Notes: generated from the sequence alone by a model not told the origin. Shown: positions 51,974 through 60,183, counted from the stretch's first letter. The stretch is DNA of 64,000 nt from Oscillospiraceae bacterium (GCA_017545325.1 JAFWOX010000009.1:1-64000), one strand, 5' to 3'. Numbers and translations: made by a program.

Positions 51974-53284
51974 TTGAATACGATTAAGCTGAAGGACGAC
52001 GAAAAACGCCTGCTCCAGGGCGAGGGCGGCGAGGTCCGGCGGATCTGCATGGAATACCTGGTGGAGCTGGCCCAGGTTGCCGGCGCGGAATGCCTGATCG
52101 ACCTGGACGGCACGGGGGATATGCATACCCCCATGCTGGGCATGTCCCCCTATTACGCCATTACCTATGACCAGCTCAAGGAGCTGGCGGACTCCGGCGC
52201 GCAGTTCGCCATCCCCACCTTCGCGGATAAGTCTCCCTTTCCCGAGGAAGCCCCCATCCACGGCTGGGAGGGCTGCGGCATCTGCGCCTACCGCCGGGCG
52301 GAGGACCGGCACGATGACCCGAAGTTCCATGAGCAGGCTCTGCACGAGGACGTGATGAAGCTCTACCGGAAGATGGGGATGCTCACCTCCCACTCCTGCG
52401 CAAACTACCTCACCATGTCCTACTGGCCCACCATCGGCCAGCATTGCTCCTGGTTCGAGAGCTCCCAGATCCCCTACTGCAATGCGGTGCTGGGGGCCAG
52501 GACCAATTTTGACGGCACCTTTGCCACCTGCTTTCTGGGGAAGGCCCCCTACTACGGCATGCACATAACGGAAAACCGCTGGGGCACCGTTCTCATCAAA
52601 ACAGACCGGCTTATCCACACGGACCTGGAATGGGACGTTTTCGGCTATGCCGTGGGTGCGGAGGTGGAATGCTCCGTGCCGGTGCTCACCGGCACCGCCA
52701 AGCCCACCACCACCCAGCTCCAGAAGCTGAACTCCGCTGTCCATACCGGAGGCGGCGTGGCCATGTACCACATTCCCGGCAGCACGCCGGAGGCGCCCAC
52801 CCTGGAATATGCCTTCGGCGGCAGGAAGCCGGAGCGGGAGGCTCTGGTAGGGGAGGCCAAGCTGCGGGAGGCCTATGAGTACCTCAATTATCATACCACC
52901 GACGAGGTGGATTTGGTCTATTTGGGCTGCCCTCACCTGAACATCGTGGACCTGATGCGGCTGGTGCATAAGCTGGAGGGCAAGCGGGTGCGCATCCCCA
53001 TGTGGGTGATGACGAATCCCTGGCTCTACAGCGCCGCCCTGGGCATGGGCTATGTGAAAGCCCTGGAGGCCGCCGGGGTCACGCTCATGTCCGGCGCCTG
53101 CCTCGCCGCCATGGGCGCGGTGCCGGAGGGAGTGCGCTGCATAGCCGTAGATACGGCCAAGCAGGCGAATTACGTCACCGGCTGTTATCCCGAAGAGGAC
53201 GGCAAGCTGCAGGTCTGCTACGGCTCCACGGACGAATGCATCGACGCCGCCCTCACCGGGCGTTGGCACGGCTGCTGGAGGTGA
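51974..53284 (+). CDS. aconitase X catalytic (large) subunit
   Basis: A 436-residue aconitase X large subunit (formerly DUF521). Known members dehydrate cis-3-hydroxy-L-proline or mevalonate 5-phosphate. Landmarks are MEYLVELAQVAGAECLIDLDGTGDMHT, TSHSCANYLTMSYWPTIGQHCSWFESS and VTLMSGACLAAMG. The start is TTG at 51974, nine bases after GGGAG; an ATG just upstream is in another frame and stops at once. The swivel subunit follows two bases later. Substrate not deducible; a hydroxy-acid or hydroxyproline-like compound is inference. Confidence 0.88.
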   Translation: MNTIKLKDDEKRLLQGEGGEVRRICMEYLVELAQVAGAECLIDLDGTGDMHTPMLGMSPYYAITYDQLKELADSGAQFAIPTFADKSPFPEEAPIHGWEGCGICAYRRAEDRHDDPKFHEQALHEDVMKLYRKMGMLTSHSCANYLTMSYWPTIGQHCSWFESSQIPYCNAVLGARTNFDGTFATCFLGKAPYYGMHITENRWGTVLIKTDRLIHTDLEWDVFGYAVGAEVECSVPVLTGTAKPTTTQLQKLNSAVHTGGGVAMYHIPGSTPEAPTLEYAFGGRKPEREALVGEAKLREAYEYLNYHTTDEVDLVYLGCPHLNIVDLMRLVHKLEGKRVRIPMWVMTNPWLYSAALGMGYVKALEAAGVTLMSGACLAAMGAVPEGVRCIAVDTAKQANYVTGCYPEEDGKLQVCYGSTDECIDAALTGRWHGCWR

Positions 53285-53286
53285 CC

Positions 53287-53688
53287 ATGAGAAAGATCAG
53301 AATCAAGGGCCGGGCGGAATGGCCCGGAAAGGTCGAGGCGGAGGCGCTGGTCTCCCCCAAACCCCTGCAGGGCTTCACCAACTGCAGCCCCATGAACGGC
53401 TACACCACCGAGCGGGAGCATCCCCTATTCAGGGTGCCCTATACGGACAAGGTCCTGGTATTCCACTCCGCCAGGGGCTCCGGAGGCTTCATGTCCTACG
53501 GTGTGGGCCGAAAGCCCGCCGCCTTCGTGCATACGGTATCCAGCCCTCTGAATGTGCTCTGCACCATGCAGGCCCATGTCCCCTCCATGACCGATTTTGA
53601 GGAGGACCCCATGGAGTACATCGAGACCGGGGATCTGGTTCTGGTGAACGCGGACGAAGGCTATATCGAGATCACGAAAAAAGACTGA
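53287..53688 (+). CDS. aconitase X swivel (small) subunit
   Basis: A 133-residue swivelling domain (formerly DUF126) that completes the aconitase X active site. The conserved glycine/serine turn appears as SARGSGGFMSYGVGRKP, and the C-terminal IETGDLVLVNADEGYIEI strand pair is typical. ATG at 53287, two bases after the large-subunit stop; the open frame extends upstream inside that gene but has no support. In many lineages the two domains are fused; here they are separate. Confidence 0.88.
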   Translation: MRKIRIKGRAEWPGKVEAEALVSPKPLQGFTNCSPMNGYTTEREHPLFRVPYTDKVLVFHSARGSGGFMSYGVGRKPAAFVHTVSSPLNVLCTMQAHVPSMTDFEEDPMEYIETGDLVLVNADEGYIEITKKD

Positions 53689-53711
53689 GTCATTTTGCAG
53701 AGGACAGGATC

Positions 53712-54734
53712 ATGCTGACAGAAAAGGAAAACTTTCTCATGACGCTTCGGGGGGAGACGCCGGAATGGATCCCTACCTACAGCATTGTCGCGCCGCCCCC
53801 CGGCGGCCCTACCCCCACCTGCATCCAGGTTTCTCCGGGCTTTTTGCAGAACCACCGAAAGAACTTCGTGGGCGGCATTGATCCCTTCGGGGTGGAGTAC
53901 GTCTACTCCGACGCCGTATACGGAGCCACCATGCCCAAGACCTCGGATTTCATCCTGAAGGATATCCGAAAATGGCGGGACGTGATCAAGGCTCCGGATA
54001 TCTCCGGCTACGACTGGGCGCGCATCTGCCGGGAGGATATACAGCGTTCCGGCATCGACCGGAGCCAGACCGCCCTTGCCCTGGACCTGCACTTCGGGTA
54101 TTTCCAGAACCTCATGGCCTTCATGGGGTTTACGGAGGGCCTCTGCGCCATCTATGAAGAGCCGGAGGAATGCCGGGCCCTGGCAGACTACCTCTGCGAT
54201 TTCTACTGCTCCGTCTGCGAACACATTATTGAATACTACGACCCGGATGTGATCTCCATCAAGGACGATACCGCCGCCTGGGGGGCGCCCTTCATGTCCC
54301 CGGAGGCCTACGCCGAGATCTTCCTGCCCCAGTACGACCGGCAGGCGAAGTTCGGCCGGGATCGGGGCCTGCCGATCACCTTCCACAACTGCGGCAAATG
54401 CGAAACCTATCTGGAGATGATGCGCTCCATCGGCACCACGCTTTGGGAGCCGTGCCAGACCTGCAACGATCTGCCCGCCATTAAGAAAAAATACGGCAAC
54501 AGCCTGGTGCTGGGCGGAGGCTGGGATGCCCGGGGCCGCTTTATCGAGCCGGACTGCACGGATGAGGAGATCGTGGAATCCGTGCGCAGCACCATCCTCA
54601 CCCTGGCGGAGGGGGGCGGCTACTGCTTCATGGGCGGCTATATGGGCATACCGGGGGACGAGCTTTCCATGCACCGCAGCCGTCTGGTGCGGCAGGTCTA
54701 CGAGGAGCTCCGCTGCAGCATATACAGGCATTGA
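53712..54734 (+). CDS. uroporphyrinogen decarboxylase-family methyltransferase
   Basis: A 340-residue UroD-superfamily protein. The H-x-C-G motif (His225-Asn-Cys227-Gly, FHNCGKCE) is the zinc-ligand signature of MtaA/CmuA-type corrinoid- or thiol-linked methyltransferases rather than true HemE, which lacks it. KDDTAAWGAPFMSPEAYAEIF is also typical of the methyltransferase branch. It follows the aconitase X pair by 23 bases and may demethylate the cluster's substrate, but no corrinoid protein is nearby. Its 3' end overlaps the convergent SLH-transglutaminase gene by 37 bases. Confidence 0.82.
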   Translation: MLTEKENFLMTLRGETPEWIPTYSIVAPPPGGPTPTCIQVSPGFLQNHRKNFVGGIDPFGVEYVYSDAVYGATMPKTSDFILKDIRKWRDVIKAPDISGYDWARICREDIQRSGIDRSQTALALDLHFGYFQNLMAFMGFTEGLCAIYEEPEECRALADYLCDFYCSVCEHIIEYYDPDVISIKDDTAAWGAPFMSPEAYAEIFLPQYDRQAKFGRDRGLPITFHNCGKCETYLEMMRSIGTTLWEPCQTCNDLPAIKKKYGNSLVLGGGWDARGRFIEPDCTDEEIVESVRSTILTLAEGGGYCFMGGYMGIPGDELSMHRSRLVRQVYEELRCSIYRH

Positions 54735-56203
54735 TAACCCAGGCGATGAAGAGCTCGAAAAATAGTCTCCGGGGCGCTGCGATGCAGCGCCCCGGAGGGT
54801 TTTATCGTTTTATCCCCGGCTTCTTCGCCGGCAGCTTCAGCGGTATCCTCCGCCGGCTCCTCCTCCGCGGGCTCTTCGGCGGTTTCCGCCCAGTGATACG
54901 GCCAGGGCACGTCCTCATGGGCCAGCTTCCAGAAATGGTACTGTCCCTTCTTGGCCATTTCCAGCTCCGTATCGAAGATGTAGGGCACCCCGTCGAACTC
55001 GATCTCCACCCAGCCGTGGGGCCGGGGATTCCAGTTCACGCCGCCGCTGACGGCCTCCGCGTCATAACCCAGCTGCCGGGCCAGGAGGCAGAAGACGGCG
55101 GCATAGCTGTAGCAGTTGCCCCTGCCGGTGTTCAGCATGATGTTGGCTTCTTCCACCTCCCAGCCCGTCGCGCCCCATTCGTAGGACTCCGTCCGCCGGA
55201 GGTAGGCAAAGCTCTTCACGGTATAGTCGAAGGCGGCGCGGAGCAGCTCCTCTCGGGTGAGCTGCGGATCATACAGTCCGGCCAGGATCTCCTTGATGAG
55301 CCGATCCGTCTCCTCATCCCCGCAGGTGTACCGGCCGTCCGGGCCGAAGTACAGATTCCCCACGGCGGTATCCCGGCAGATATATCCGTCCTCCCCGGCC
55401 CAGTAGACTTCGCCGTCTGCCGGCACCGGACCCGGTTCATAGCACAGCCGGGGATCCGTGACCTCCGTCCAGGCCTCCCATTCCCCCGCTCCGGCGGAGG
55501 TATGGCTCACTGCGGCCTCCAGCAGGGTCTCATAGGCCCAGTGGGAGGCGGGCAGATCGGTGAACAGGGGGATGACCAGATGGGCGTCCAACGCCTCCCG
55601 GTCCGCCCTGCGCCCCAGGACCCGGTTGATCACAGCGGCGGCCTCCGCCCGGGTGAGCGGGCCCATGGGGCGGAAGGTCCCGTCCTCATAGCCCTGGATC
55701 CAGCCCTGCCCGGTGGCCTTCGCCACCGCGCCGTACCAAGGGGTGTTGCCGGGCACATCGGGGTAGCTGCAGCTTCCCTCCTCCAGCTCCGGGAAGAAGC
55801 GGGTGATCATGAGGATGAACTGGCCCCGGCTCATGGCCGCATCCGGCAGGATATTTCCGTCCCGCTGGAGGTCCAGGATGCCCCTGGAGGCCAGGAGGGA
55901 CATGGCGTCATAGTACCACATGCCCTTCTCCACCCCCGGGATCTCCGCCCGATCCTCGGGCCGGTACCGGAGAAGGCCGTAGATCAGCTGGCAGCCCTCC
56001 GCCATGGTCAGGTAGGTATCGGGCCGGATGGTGCCGTCCCCATACCCCCGGAGATAGGGGGTATGCTGCTCCATGCCGGTCTGGAGCATCAGGGGAATCC
56101 ACTCTTCCTGCTCCTCCTCCTCGTCTTCGTCGGCAAGGGCGGAAGAGATCCCGCTCAGGAGCGTCAGGCACAGGAACAGGGCGATCAGGCGCTTACTCCA
56201 CAT
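54698..56203 (-). CDS. SLH-domain protein with transglutaminase-like domain
   Basis: A 501-residue exported protein. Signal peptide, three SLH modules (TPYLRGYGDGTIRPDTYL, ILDLQRDGNILPDAAMSR, WIQGYEDGTFRPMGPLTRAE) and a transglutaminase-like fold with Cys in RGNCYSYAAVF, His in PHGWVEIEF and Asp in IFDTELE. Last gene of the MBOAT operon; its start overlaps the previous gene by 11 bases. The frame passes through the terminator palindrome at 54767-54797 and only stops inside the opposing gene, whereas both other frames stop just before that palindrome. A recent frameshift or stop-codon loss is likely. Confidence 0.83.
   Translation of the reverse strand: MWSKRLIALFLCLTLLSGISSALADEDEEEEQEEWIPLMLQTGMEQHTPYLRGYGDGTIRPDTYLTMAEGCQLIYGLLRYRPEDRAEIPGVEKGMWYYDAMSLLASRGILDLQRDGNILPDAAMSRGQFILMITRFFPELEEGSCSYPDVPGNTPWYGAVAKATGQGWIQGYEDGTFRPMGPLTRAEAAAVINRVLGRRADREALDAHLVIPLFTDLPASHWAYETLLEAAVSHTSAGAGEWEAWTEVTDPRLCYEPGPVPADGEVYWAGEDGYICRDTAVGNLYFGPDGRYTCGDEETDRLIKEILAGLYDPQLTREELLRAAFDYTVKSFAYLRRTESYEWGATGWEVEEANIMLNTGRGNCYSYAAVFCLLARQLGYDAEAVSGGVNWNPRPHGWVEIEFDGVPYIFDTELEMAKKGQYHFWKLAHEDVPWPYHWAETAEEPAEEEPAEDTAEAAGEEAGDKTIKPSGALHRSAPETIFRALHRLGYQCLYMLQRSSS
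54767..54797. terminator. bidirectional terminator inside a reading frame
   Basis: A perfect 14-bp stem (54767-54780 with 54784-54797), loop GAT. TTTT follows on the plus strand (after GG) and ACTATTTTT on the minus strand. It ends the UroD-like gene properly, but on the minus strand it lies within the last ~35 codons of the SLH-transglutaminase frame. Confidence 0.88.
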
Positions 56204-56711
56204 AGCTCACGGTCTCCTCCCCGTCTTCCCGGTAGGTATATACCGTGAAGCCATCGTAATACAGGTTCCCGTCCTCCCCGTCTCCCAGGCAGCTGGGCGC
56301 ATAGTCTGAGCTCTGGGGATAACCGATGGCCTTGAACAGCTCCTCCACCGGCTCGTCGATATACCCCTCCGCGATGGCCTTGAGCTCCTCGGGGCTCCTT
56401 GTGGGCTCCGTTGTGGTTTCCGGCGTAGGATCCGGCGTGGGTTTCGGCGTAGGTTCCGGGGTGGGCTCCGGCGTCGGTTCAGGCGTCGGTTCAGGCGTAG
56501 GCTCAGCGGTGGGTTCCGGCGTGGGCTCCGTTGTGGGAACCGTTGTGGGAACCGCCGTCGGCGCCGGGGTCTCCGCAGGCACGGGGGCGGGGGTGGCTTC
56601 CGGCGCGGGAGCCGCCGAGGGAACGGCGGTAGCCGCCGGAGCGGCAGGCGACGAGCAGGCCCACAGGAGGGCCAGCAGGATGCAGAATACCGGGATAAGC
56701 AGTTTCTTCAT
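56193..56711 (-). CDS. PT-repeat lipoprotein
   Basis: A 172-residue lipoprotein (LLWAC, Cys19). About residues 22-105 are an Ala/Pro/Thr then Pro-Thr-Glu repeat (PTPEPTPEP units) that should span the cell wall. A small C-terminal domain of ~65 residues (ELKAIAEGYIDEPVEELFKA to YREDGEETVSYVE) is not one I recognise. ATG at 56711; its stop overlaps the next gene's start by 11 bases. Third gene of the MBOAT operon. Confidence 0.8.
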   Translation of the reverse strand: MKKLLIPVFCILLALLWACSSPAAPAATAVPSAAPAPEATPAPVPAETPAPTAVPTTVPTTEPTPEPTAEPTPEPTPEPTPEPTPEPTPKPTPDPTPETTTEPTRSPEELKAIAEGYIDEPVEELFKAIGYPQSSDYAPSCLGDGEDGNLYYDGFTVYTYREDGEETVSYVE

Positions 56712-56743
56712 GGTGTATCTCCGTCTATCATGAAATCTTCGGA

Positions 56744-58081
56744 TCAGTCCGTAATCGTTCCCACCGGGGCGGACAGGAGCCTGCCTCCCAGGCGGTAAAG
56801 CACCCGTTCCGGGGTCTCCCCCTCCGGCAGCCAGGCGGAAAAACCGCCGTCCATCCGGCGGAAGGCCTCGTAACACCCTCCGGCGCACTGCAGGTATGCC
56901 CTTCCGGCGGCGGGATCCAGCGCGCCGGAATAGCCGACGCAGCCCTCCGGTCCGTCTCCCTTGCTCCGGACCAGCTCCACCGCGCCGCCGATCTCCTCCC
57001 CGCCGGCGAGCGCCCGCCGCGGCGCGGGCATCCTGGGCACATAGGTCAGCAGGTAGGGCAGGTTGCGCTCCACCAGCTCCACCAGCACCGTATCCGCTCC
57101 CAGTTTTTCCGCGGCGGTCAGGTCGTATACCGTACTGCGGGAAAACCGGGCGGAGGCAAAGCTGTCCGCCAGGAAGGGATACAGGTCGTTGCCGAAGGAG
57201 TCCCGGTAGGCCAGCAGGCCGCCGGTCCCCTCCCCTTCGGTGTTGATGGTGATGCTGTCCGGCCGGGTATCCGCCCCCTCCCGGGTGTACCGGAAGGTCC
57301 CCCCGTATATCGGGCCCGTCTCCGGATCCCGGGCCGCGGGGTACAGCATCTCGTACAGGTCCCCGTCATGCCGCTGCTCACCGGAGAAGTCTGCGGCGAA
57401 ATACCGGCTCTCCCGGCCCAGAGCGGCGTTGATCCCGTCCGCCGCCAAGGCGGCGCCCTTCACGGTCCAGTGGGAATCATGGGCGTAATACAGGGTCTCC
57501 TCCCGGGCGGCGAAAAGGGGGTACAGGTCCGCGAAGGGGACCCCCTCCCCGGGAAGCAGGGCCAGAAGGCGCTGCAGATCCCGCTCCTCTCCGGGGGTAT
57601 AACCGGGCATATTCTCCGGGTACAGGGTGTTTTTGTTGGGCACGGGAACGAAGAGGAAGGTCAGCCCCCGGTCCCGGCAGTATTCCGCCATAAGGCCCAG
57701 GTTCGCCGCGGCAGAGGCCAGGTCCCCGTCAGACAGGGCGGCGGCGCCGGTATAGTCCCCCAGGGTGGGGGCATAGTACAGCCAGCCCTCCCGGCCCAGG
57801 ATCACGTCCTCCACGGGGCTGGAGCCGGTGAGGCCCGCCAGCCCGTTCCGGGCGGTGATCAGCTCCTGCCGGAGCCAGAAATGGTCCCCGATCCAGTCCG
57901 CCAGTTGGGAGAGGCAGGCCCAGTTCGGCTTTCCCTTGTTGCTGAGCTTCGGCTTTTGAGCCAGCCGTTCATTGGCTCCCGCTCCCGCAGGGCCGAAGGC
58001 CAGCATCCCCAGGCTGAGGACGGCGCAGAGAAGCAGGCAGCACAGGCTAAAGCAGACGGCTGAGCGTTTTCCCCTCTTCAC
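56744..58081 (-). CDS. DHHW/AlgX-like SGNH acyltransferase-associated protein
   Basis: A 445-residue protein with one N-terminal membrane segment and an extracytoplasmic SGNH-like domain. The D-x-HW motif (YYAHDSHWTVKGA) and the serine motif AYRDSFGNDLYPFL match AlgX/AlgJ/DHHW proteins, which take acyl groups handed over by an MBOAT partner and put them on a surface polysaccharide. The start is GTG at 58081, 12 bases after the MBOAT stop, with GGGGGGTGA upstream. The final acceptor polymer is unknown. Confidence 0.87.
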   Translation of the reverse strand: MKRGKRSAVCFSLCCLLLCAVLSLGMLAFGPAGAGANERLAQKPKLSNKGKPNWACLSQLADWIGDHFWLRQELITARNGLAGLTGSSPVEDVILGREGWLYYAPTLGDYTGAAALSDGDLASAAANLGLMAEYCRDRGLTFLFVPVPNKNTLYPENMPGYTPGEERDLQRLLALLPGEGVPFADLYPLFAAREETLYYAHDSHWTVKGAALAADGINAALGRESRYFAADFSGEQRHDGDLYEMLYPAARDPETGPIYGGTFRYTREGADTRPDSITINTEGEGTGGLLAYRDSFGNDLYPFLADSFASARFSRSTVYDLTAAEKLGADTVLVELVERNLPYLLTYVPRMPAPRRALAGGEEIGGAVELVRSKGDGPEGCVGYSGALDPAAGRAYLQCAGGCYEAFRRMDGGFSAWLPEGETPERVLYRLGGRLLSAPVGTITD

Positions 58082-58093
58082 GGCGTCACCCCC

Positions 58094-59518
58094 CTAAAAC
58101 TGCGTGTAAATAAACGGGGCAAAGCCCCCGGCGGCCAGCTCCGTGAGGCACAGGGCCAGGAGCAGGAAGCAAAGGACGAAGGACAGGGGCCGCAGCCTCC
58201 CTTCCCCCAGGCTCTCCCCCAGCCGGGGGAACAGTCTGCCCAGGGGCAGACACACCGCCGCCCCCGCCAGGAGCAGCAGCAGATCCCGGGTGTTCCCCGC
58301 CAGGCGCAGGGCCGCCGCCGCGGCGGGCGTCATGGCGGCGGGAGTGAACATGGCGGCGATCACCCCCCAGGCGGCGGCAAGGCTCTCCCCCCGGAAGAGG
58401 ACGAAGCCCAGGCATACCGCCAGCAGGGTATAGATACGGCCCAGTACCCGGCCCGGCCGGGTCCCGGTCAGCCGCCGGGGATCCGGCAGGCCCAGGGTCT
58501 CCAGAGCGGAGAGCACGCCATGCCACAGGCCCCAGAGGACAAAGGTCCAGGCGGCCCCGTGCCAGAGGCCGCAGAGGGCGAAGACGACGAGCTTGTTCAG
58601 GGCGGCCCGGGCCCTTCCCCTCCGGTTTCCGCCCAGGGGGATGTACACATAGTCCCGGAACCAGCGGGAGAGTGAAATATGCCAGCGCCGCCAGAAATCC
58701 GTGACGGAGGCGGCGATATAGGGATAGTCAAAGTTCTCCGGGGTCCGGAAGCCGAACATGCGGCCCAGGCCGATGGCCATGTCGCTGTACCCGGAGAAGT
58801 CCAGGTAGATCTGCAGCAGATAGCCCACGGCGCCCAGCCAGGCCATGGGCAGGGACAGAGCCGCTCCCTCCCGGAAGGCGGCGTCCGCCAGACGGGCGCA
58901 GGCGGAGGCCAGGATGAGCTTCTTCCCCAGGCCCAGGATGAAGCGCCGGAGCCCCAGGGCCAGATCCTCGCTGCTTCTCCCCCTGCCCCGGAGCTGAGGC
59001 GCAAAATCGGAAAACCGGGTGATGGGCCCCGCCGCCAGCTGGGGGAAGAAGGAGAGGTACAGCAGGATATGCAGGGGGTTCCGGCATACCTTCTCCGGCT
59101 CCCGGCTGGTATCGATCAGATAGGAGACGGCTTTGAAGGTGAAGAAAGAGACGCCCAGCGGCGCCGCCAGGCCCAGCTCCCGCCAGGCCGCGGCGGCTCC
59201 CGGCAGCAGGGGGGCCAGGAGGAAATCCAGATACTTGAAGGCGCACAGGAAGGCCAGATCCAGGATGATCCCCAGGAGCATCAGGGCCCTGCCTCCCCTT
59301 CCCCGGCAGGCGGCGCCCAGGCCCAGGAGCCAGTTTACCAGGGCGAAGACGGCCAGGAGGATCAGGCCGGAGAGCCGCCCGAAGGCGCAGAAGGCCAGGC
59401 TGCCCAAAAGCAGCAGCCCGTTTCTGACCCGCTCTCCCGGCAGGAGAGAATACAGGAGCCCCAGGGCGGGCAGAAAACAGAGAAGGAAAAACGCGCTGTC
59501 CGTATTCAGTCCCTGCAC
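58094..59518 (-). CDS. MBOAT family O-acyltransferase (AlgI/PatA-like)
   Basis: A 474-residue polytopic membrane acyltransferase that moves acetyl groups across the membrane. DFWRRWHISLSRWFRDYVYIPLGGNRRG and the catalytic-His segment LCGLWHGAAWTFVLWGLWHG are diagnostic. The start is unclear: GTG at 59518 directly abuts the Shine-Dalgarno (AAGGAGGTG), while a CTG three codons later (59509) has ideal spacing and matches the family's N-terminus better; no in-frame ATG exists before the upstream stop. First gene of a four-gene operon. Confidence 0.92.
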   Translation of the reverse strand: MQGLNTDSAFFLLCFLPALGLLYSLLPGERVRNGLLLLGSLAFCAFGRLSGLILLAVFALVNWLLGLGAACRGRGGRALMLLGIILDLAFLCAFKYLDFLLAPLLPGAAAAWRELGLAAPLGVSFFTFKAVSYLIDTSREPEKVCRNPLHILLYLSFFPQLAAGPITRFSDFAPQLRGRGRSSEDLALGLRRFILGLGKKLILASACARLADAAFREGAALSLPMAWLGAVGYLLQIYLDFSGYSDMAIGLGRMFGFRTPENFDYPYIAASVTDFWRRWHISLSRWFRDYVYIPLGGNRRGRARAALNKLVVFALCGLWHGAAWTFVLWGLWHGVLSALETLGLPDPRRLTGTRPGRVLGRIYTLLAVCLGFVLFRGESLAAAWGVIAAMFTPAAMTPAAAAALRLAGNTRDLLLLLAGAAVCLPLGRLFPRLGESLGEGRLRPLSFVLCFLLLALCLTELAAGGFAPFIYTQF

Positions 59519-59538
59519 CTCCTTCCCATGAACAAGGT

Positions 59539-59567
59539 ATTATATCGAAATCCACCAGAAACTGCAA
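59539..59567 (-). promoter_or_regulatory. sigma-A promoter of MBOAT operon
   Basis: Minus strand TTGCAG (59562-59567), 17-base spacer, perfect TATAAT (59539-59544). The leader is only ~15 bases. Confidence 0.85.
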
Positions 59568-59673
59568 GGATTATTGCATACTGTCTCCGGTGCTGTCTCC
59601 GGAGACCGCCGGAAACGCCCGTTTTCCCGCCCCGGGGCGGCGGACGAACCTCTGCCGGAGGGGCAAATGGGGC

Positions 59674-59702
59674 TTTACATCAACGGAGAAAACCGGTATA
59701 AT
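59674..59702 (+). promoter_or_regulatory. strong promoter ahead of truncated tRNA-Pro
   Basis: TTTACA (59674-59679), 17 bases, perfect TATAAT (59697-59702). A 10-bp hairpin (59708-59717 with 59723-59732) lies between it and the tRNA-like sequence. Confidence 0.85.
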
Positions 59703-59736
59703 GCTTCGCGGCGGAGGGGGATCCTCCGCCGCATGT

Positions 59737-59776
59737 CCGGGTGTGGCGCAGCTGGTAGCGCGGGTGCTTTGGGAGC
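59737..59776 (+). pseudogene. 5' half of a tRNA-Pro(UGG)
   Basis: Begins CCGGGTG, the same acceptor strand as the intact tRNA-Pro at 59931, continues with a D-arm (GCGC/GCGC) and an anticodon loop TTTGGGA (UGG), then departs from tRNA sequence. There is no T-arm, no 3' acceptor strand and no CCA in the ~150 bases before the intact gene. It keeps a perfect promoter and is followed by a terminator, so it may be transcribed. It is a decayed or disrupted tRNA gene; a tRNA-derived RNA is the alternative. Confidence 0.7.
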
Positions 59777-59839
59777 GTGTACGCGGCGGGCGCGGCGGCG
59801 AAGCGGCAAAAGCCGGGAAACCCTTATTTTACTGGGGTT

Positions 59840-59868
59840 GCGGGGGGCTCCCCTTCCCCCGCGTTTTT
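59840..59868 (+). terminator. terminator after truncated tRNA
   Basis: A 7-bp GC stem (59840-59846 with 59856-59862), 9-base loop, then GTTTTT. Confidence 0.7.
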
Positions 59869-59930
59869 CTGCGAAATACCCCAACGACCACATGCTTGAC
59901 CACAACGGTGAGCGCAGCAAAACTGAATAT

Positions 59931-60005
59931 CCGGGTGTAGCTCAATGGTAGGGCGCGACATTTGGGATGTCGAGGTTGGGTGTTCGAGTCACCTCACTCG
60001 GACCA
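59931..60005 (+). tRNA. tRNA-Pro(UGG)
   Basis: A complete 75-base cloverleaf. Acceptor CCGGGTG/CACTCGG, D-stem GCTC/GGGC, anticodon stem CGACA/TGTCG with loop TTTGGGA (anticodon TGG), 5-base variable loop, T-stem GGGTG/CACCT with TTCGAGT loop, encoded ACCA end. The 412-base gap before it holds two promoters, the tRNA fragment and its terminator. The AT-rich island starts directly after its 3' end. Confidence 0.96.
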
Positions 60006-60041
60006 AAACTCCTCTGAAATCAGCGTTTTCAGAGGAGTTTT
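60005..60041 (+). terminator. terminator of tRNA-Pro
   Basis: A 13-bp stem (60007-60019 with 60027-60039), 7-base loop; the stem ends in A/T pairs that supply the U-tract (TTTT at 60038-60041). Confidence 0.85.
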
Positions 60042-60183
60042 GCTATTCTTTGTTTATTGCGGTGCAAACAGGTGTAGTATTATTCATTTACTATGCATTA
60101 GATTCCATCATTTGCATACTATTCGATGATATGATTGCGAAAGCAATCACATTGTGTTATGCTGATTATTAGATATAACTTAC

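Noticed and set aside
53712..54734. Haem-pathway uroporphyrinogen decarboxylase (hemE)
   Set aside because: The H-x-C-G zinc motif and the lack of any haem gene nearby point to the methyltransferase branch.
59737..60005. A single tRNA-Pro interrupted by an intron
   Set aside because: The sequence at 59931-60005 is a complete cloverleaf by itself, and no T-arm or 3' half matching the first fragment follows it.
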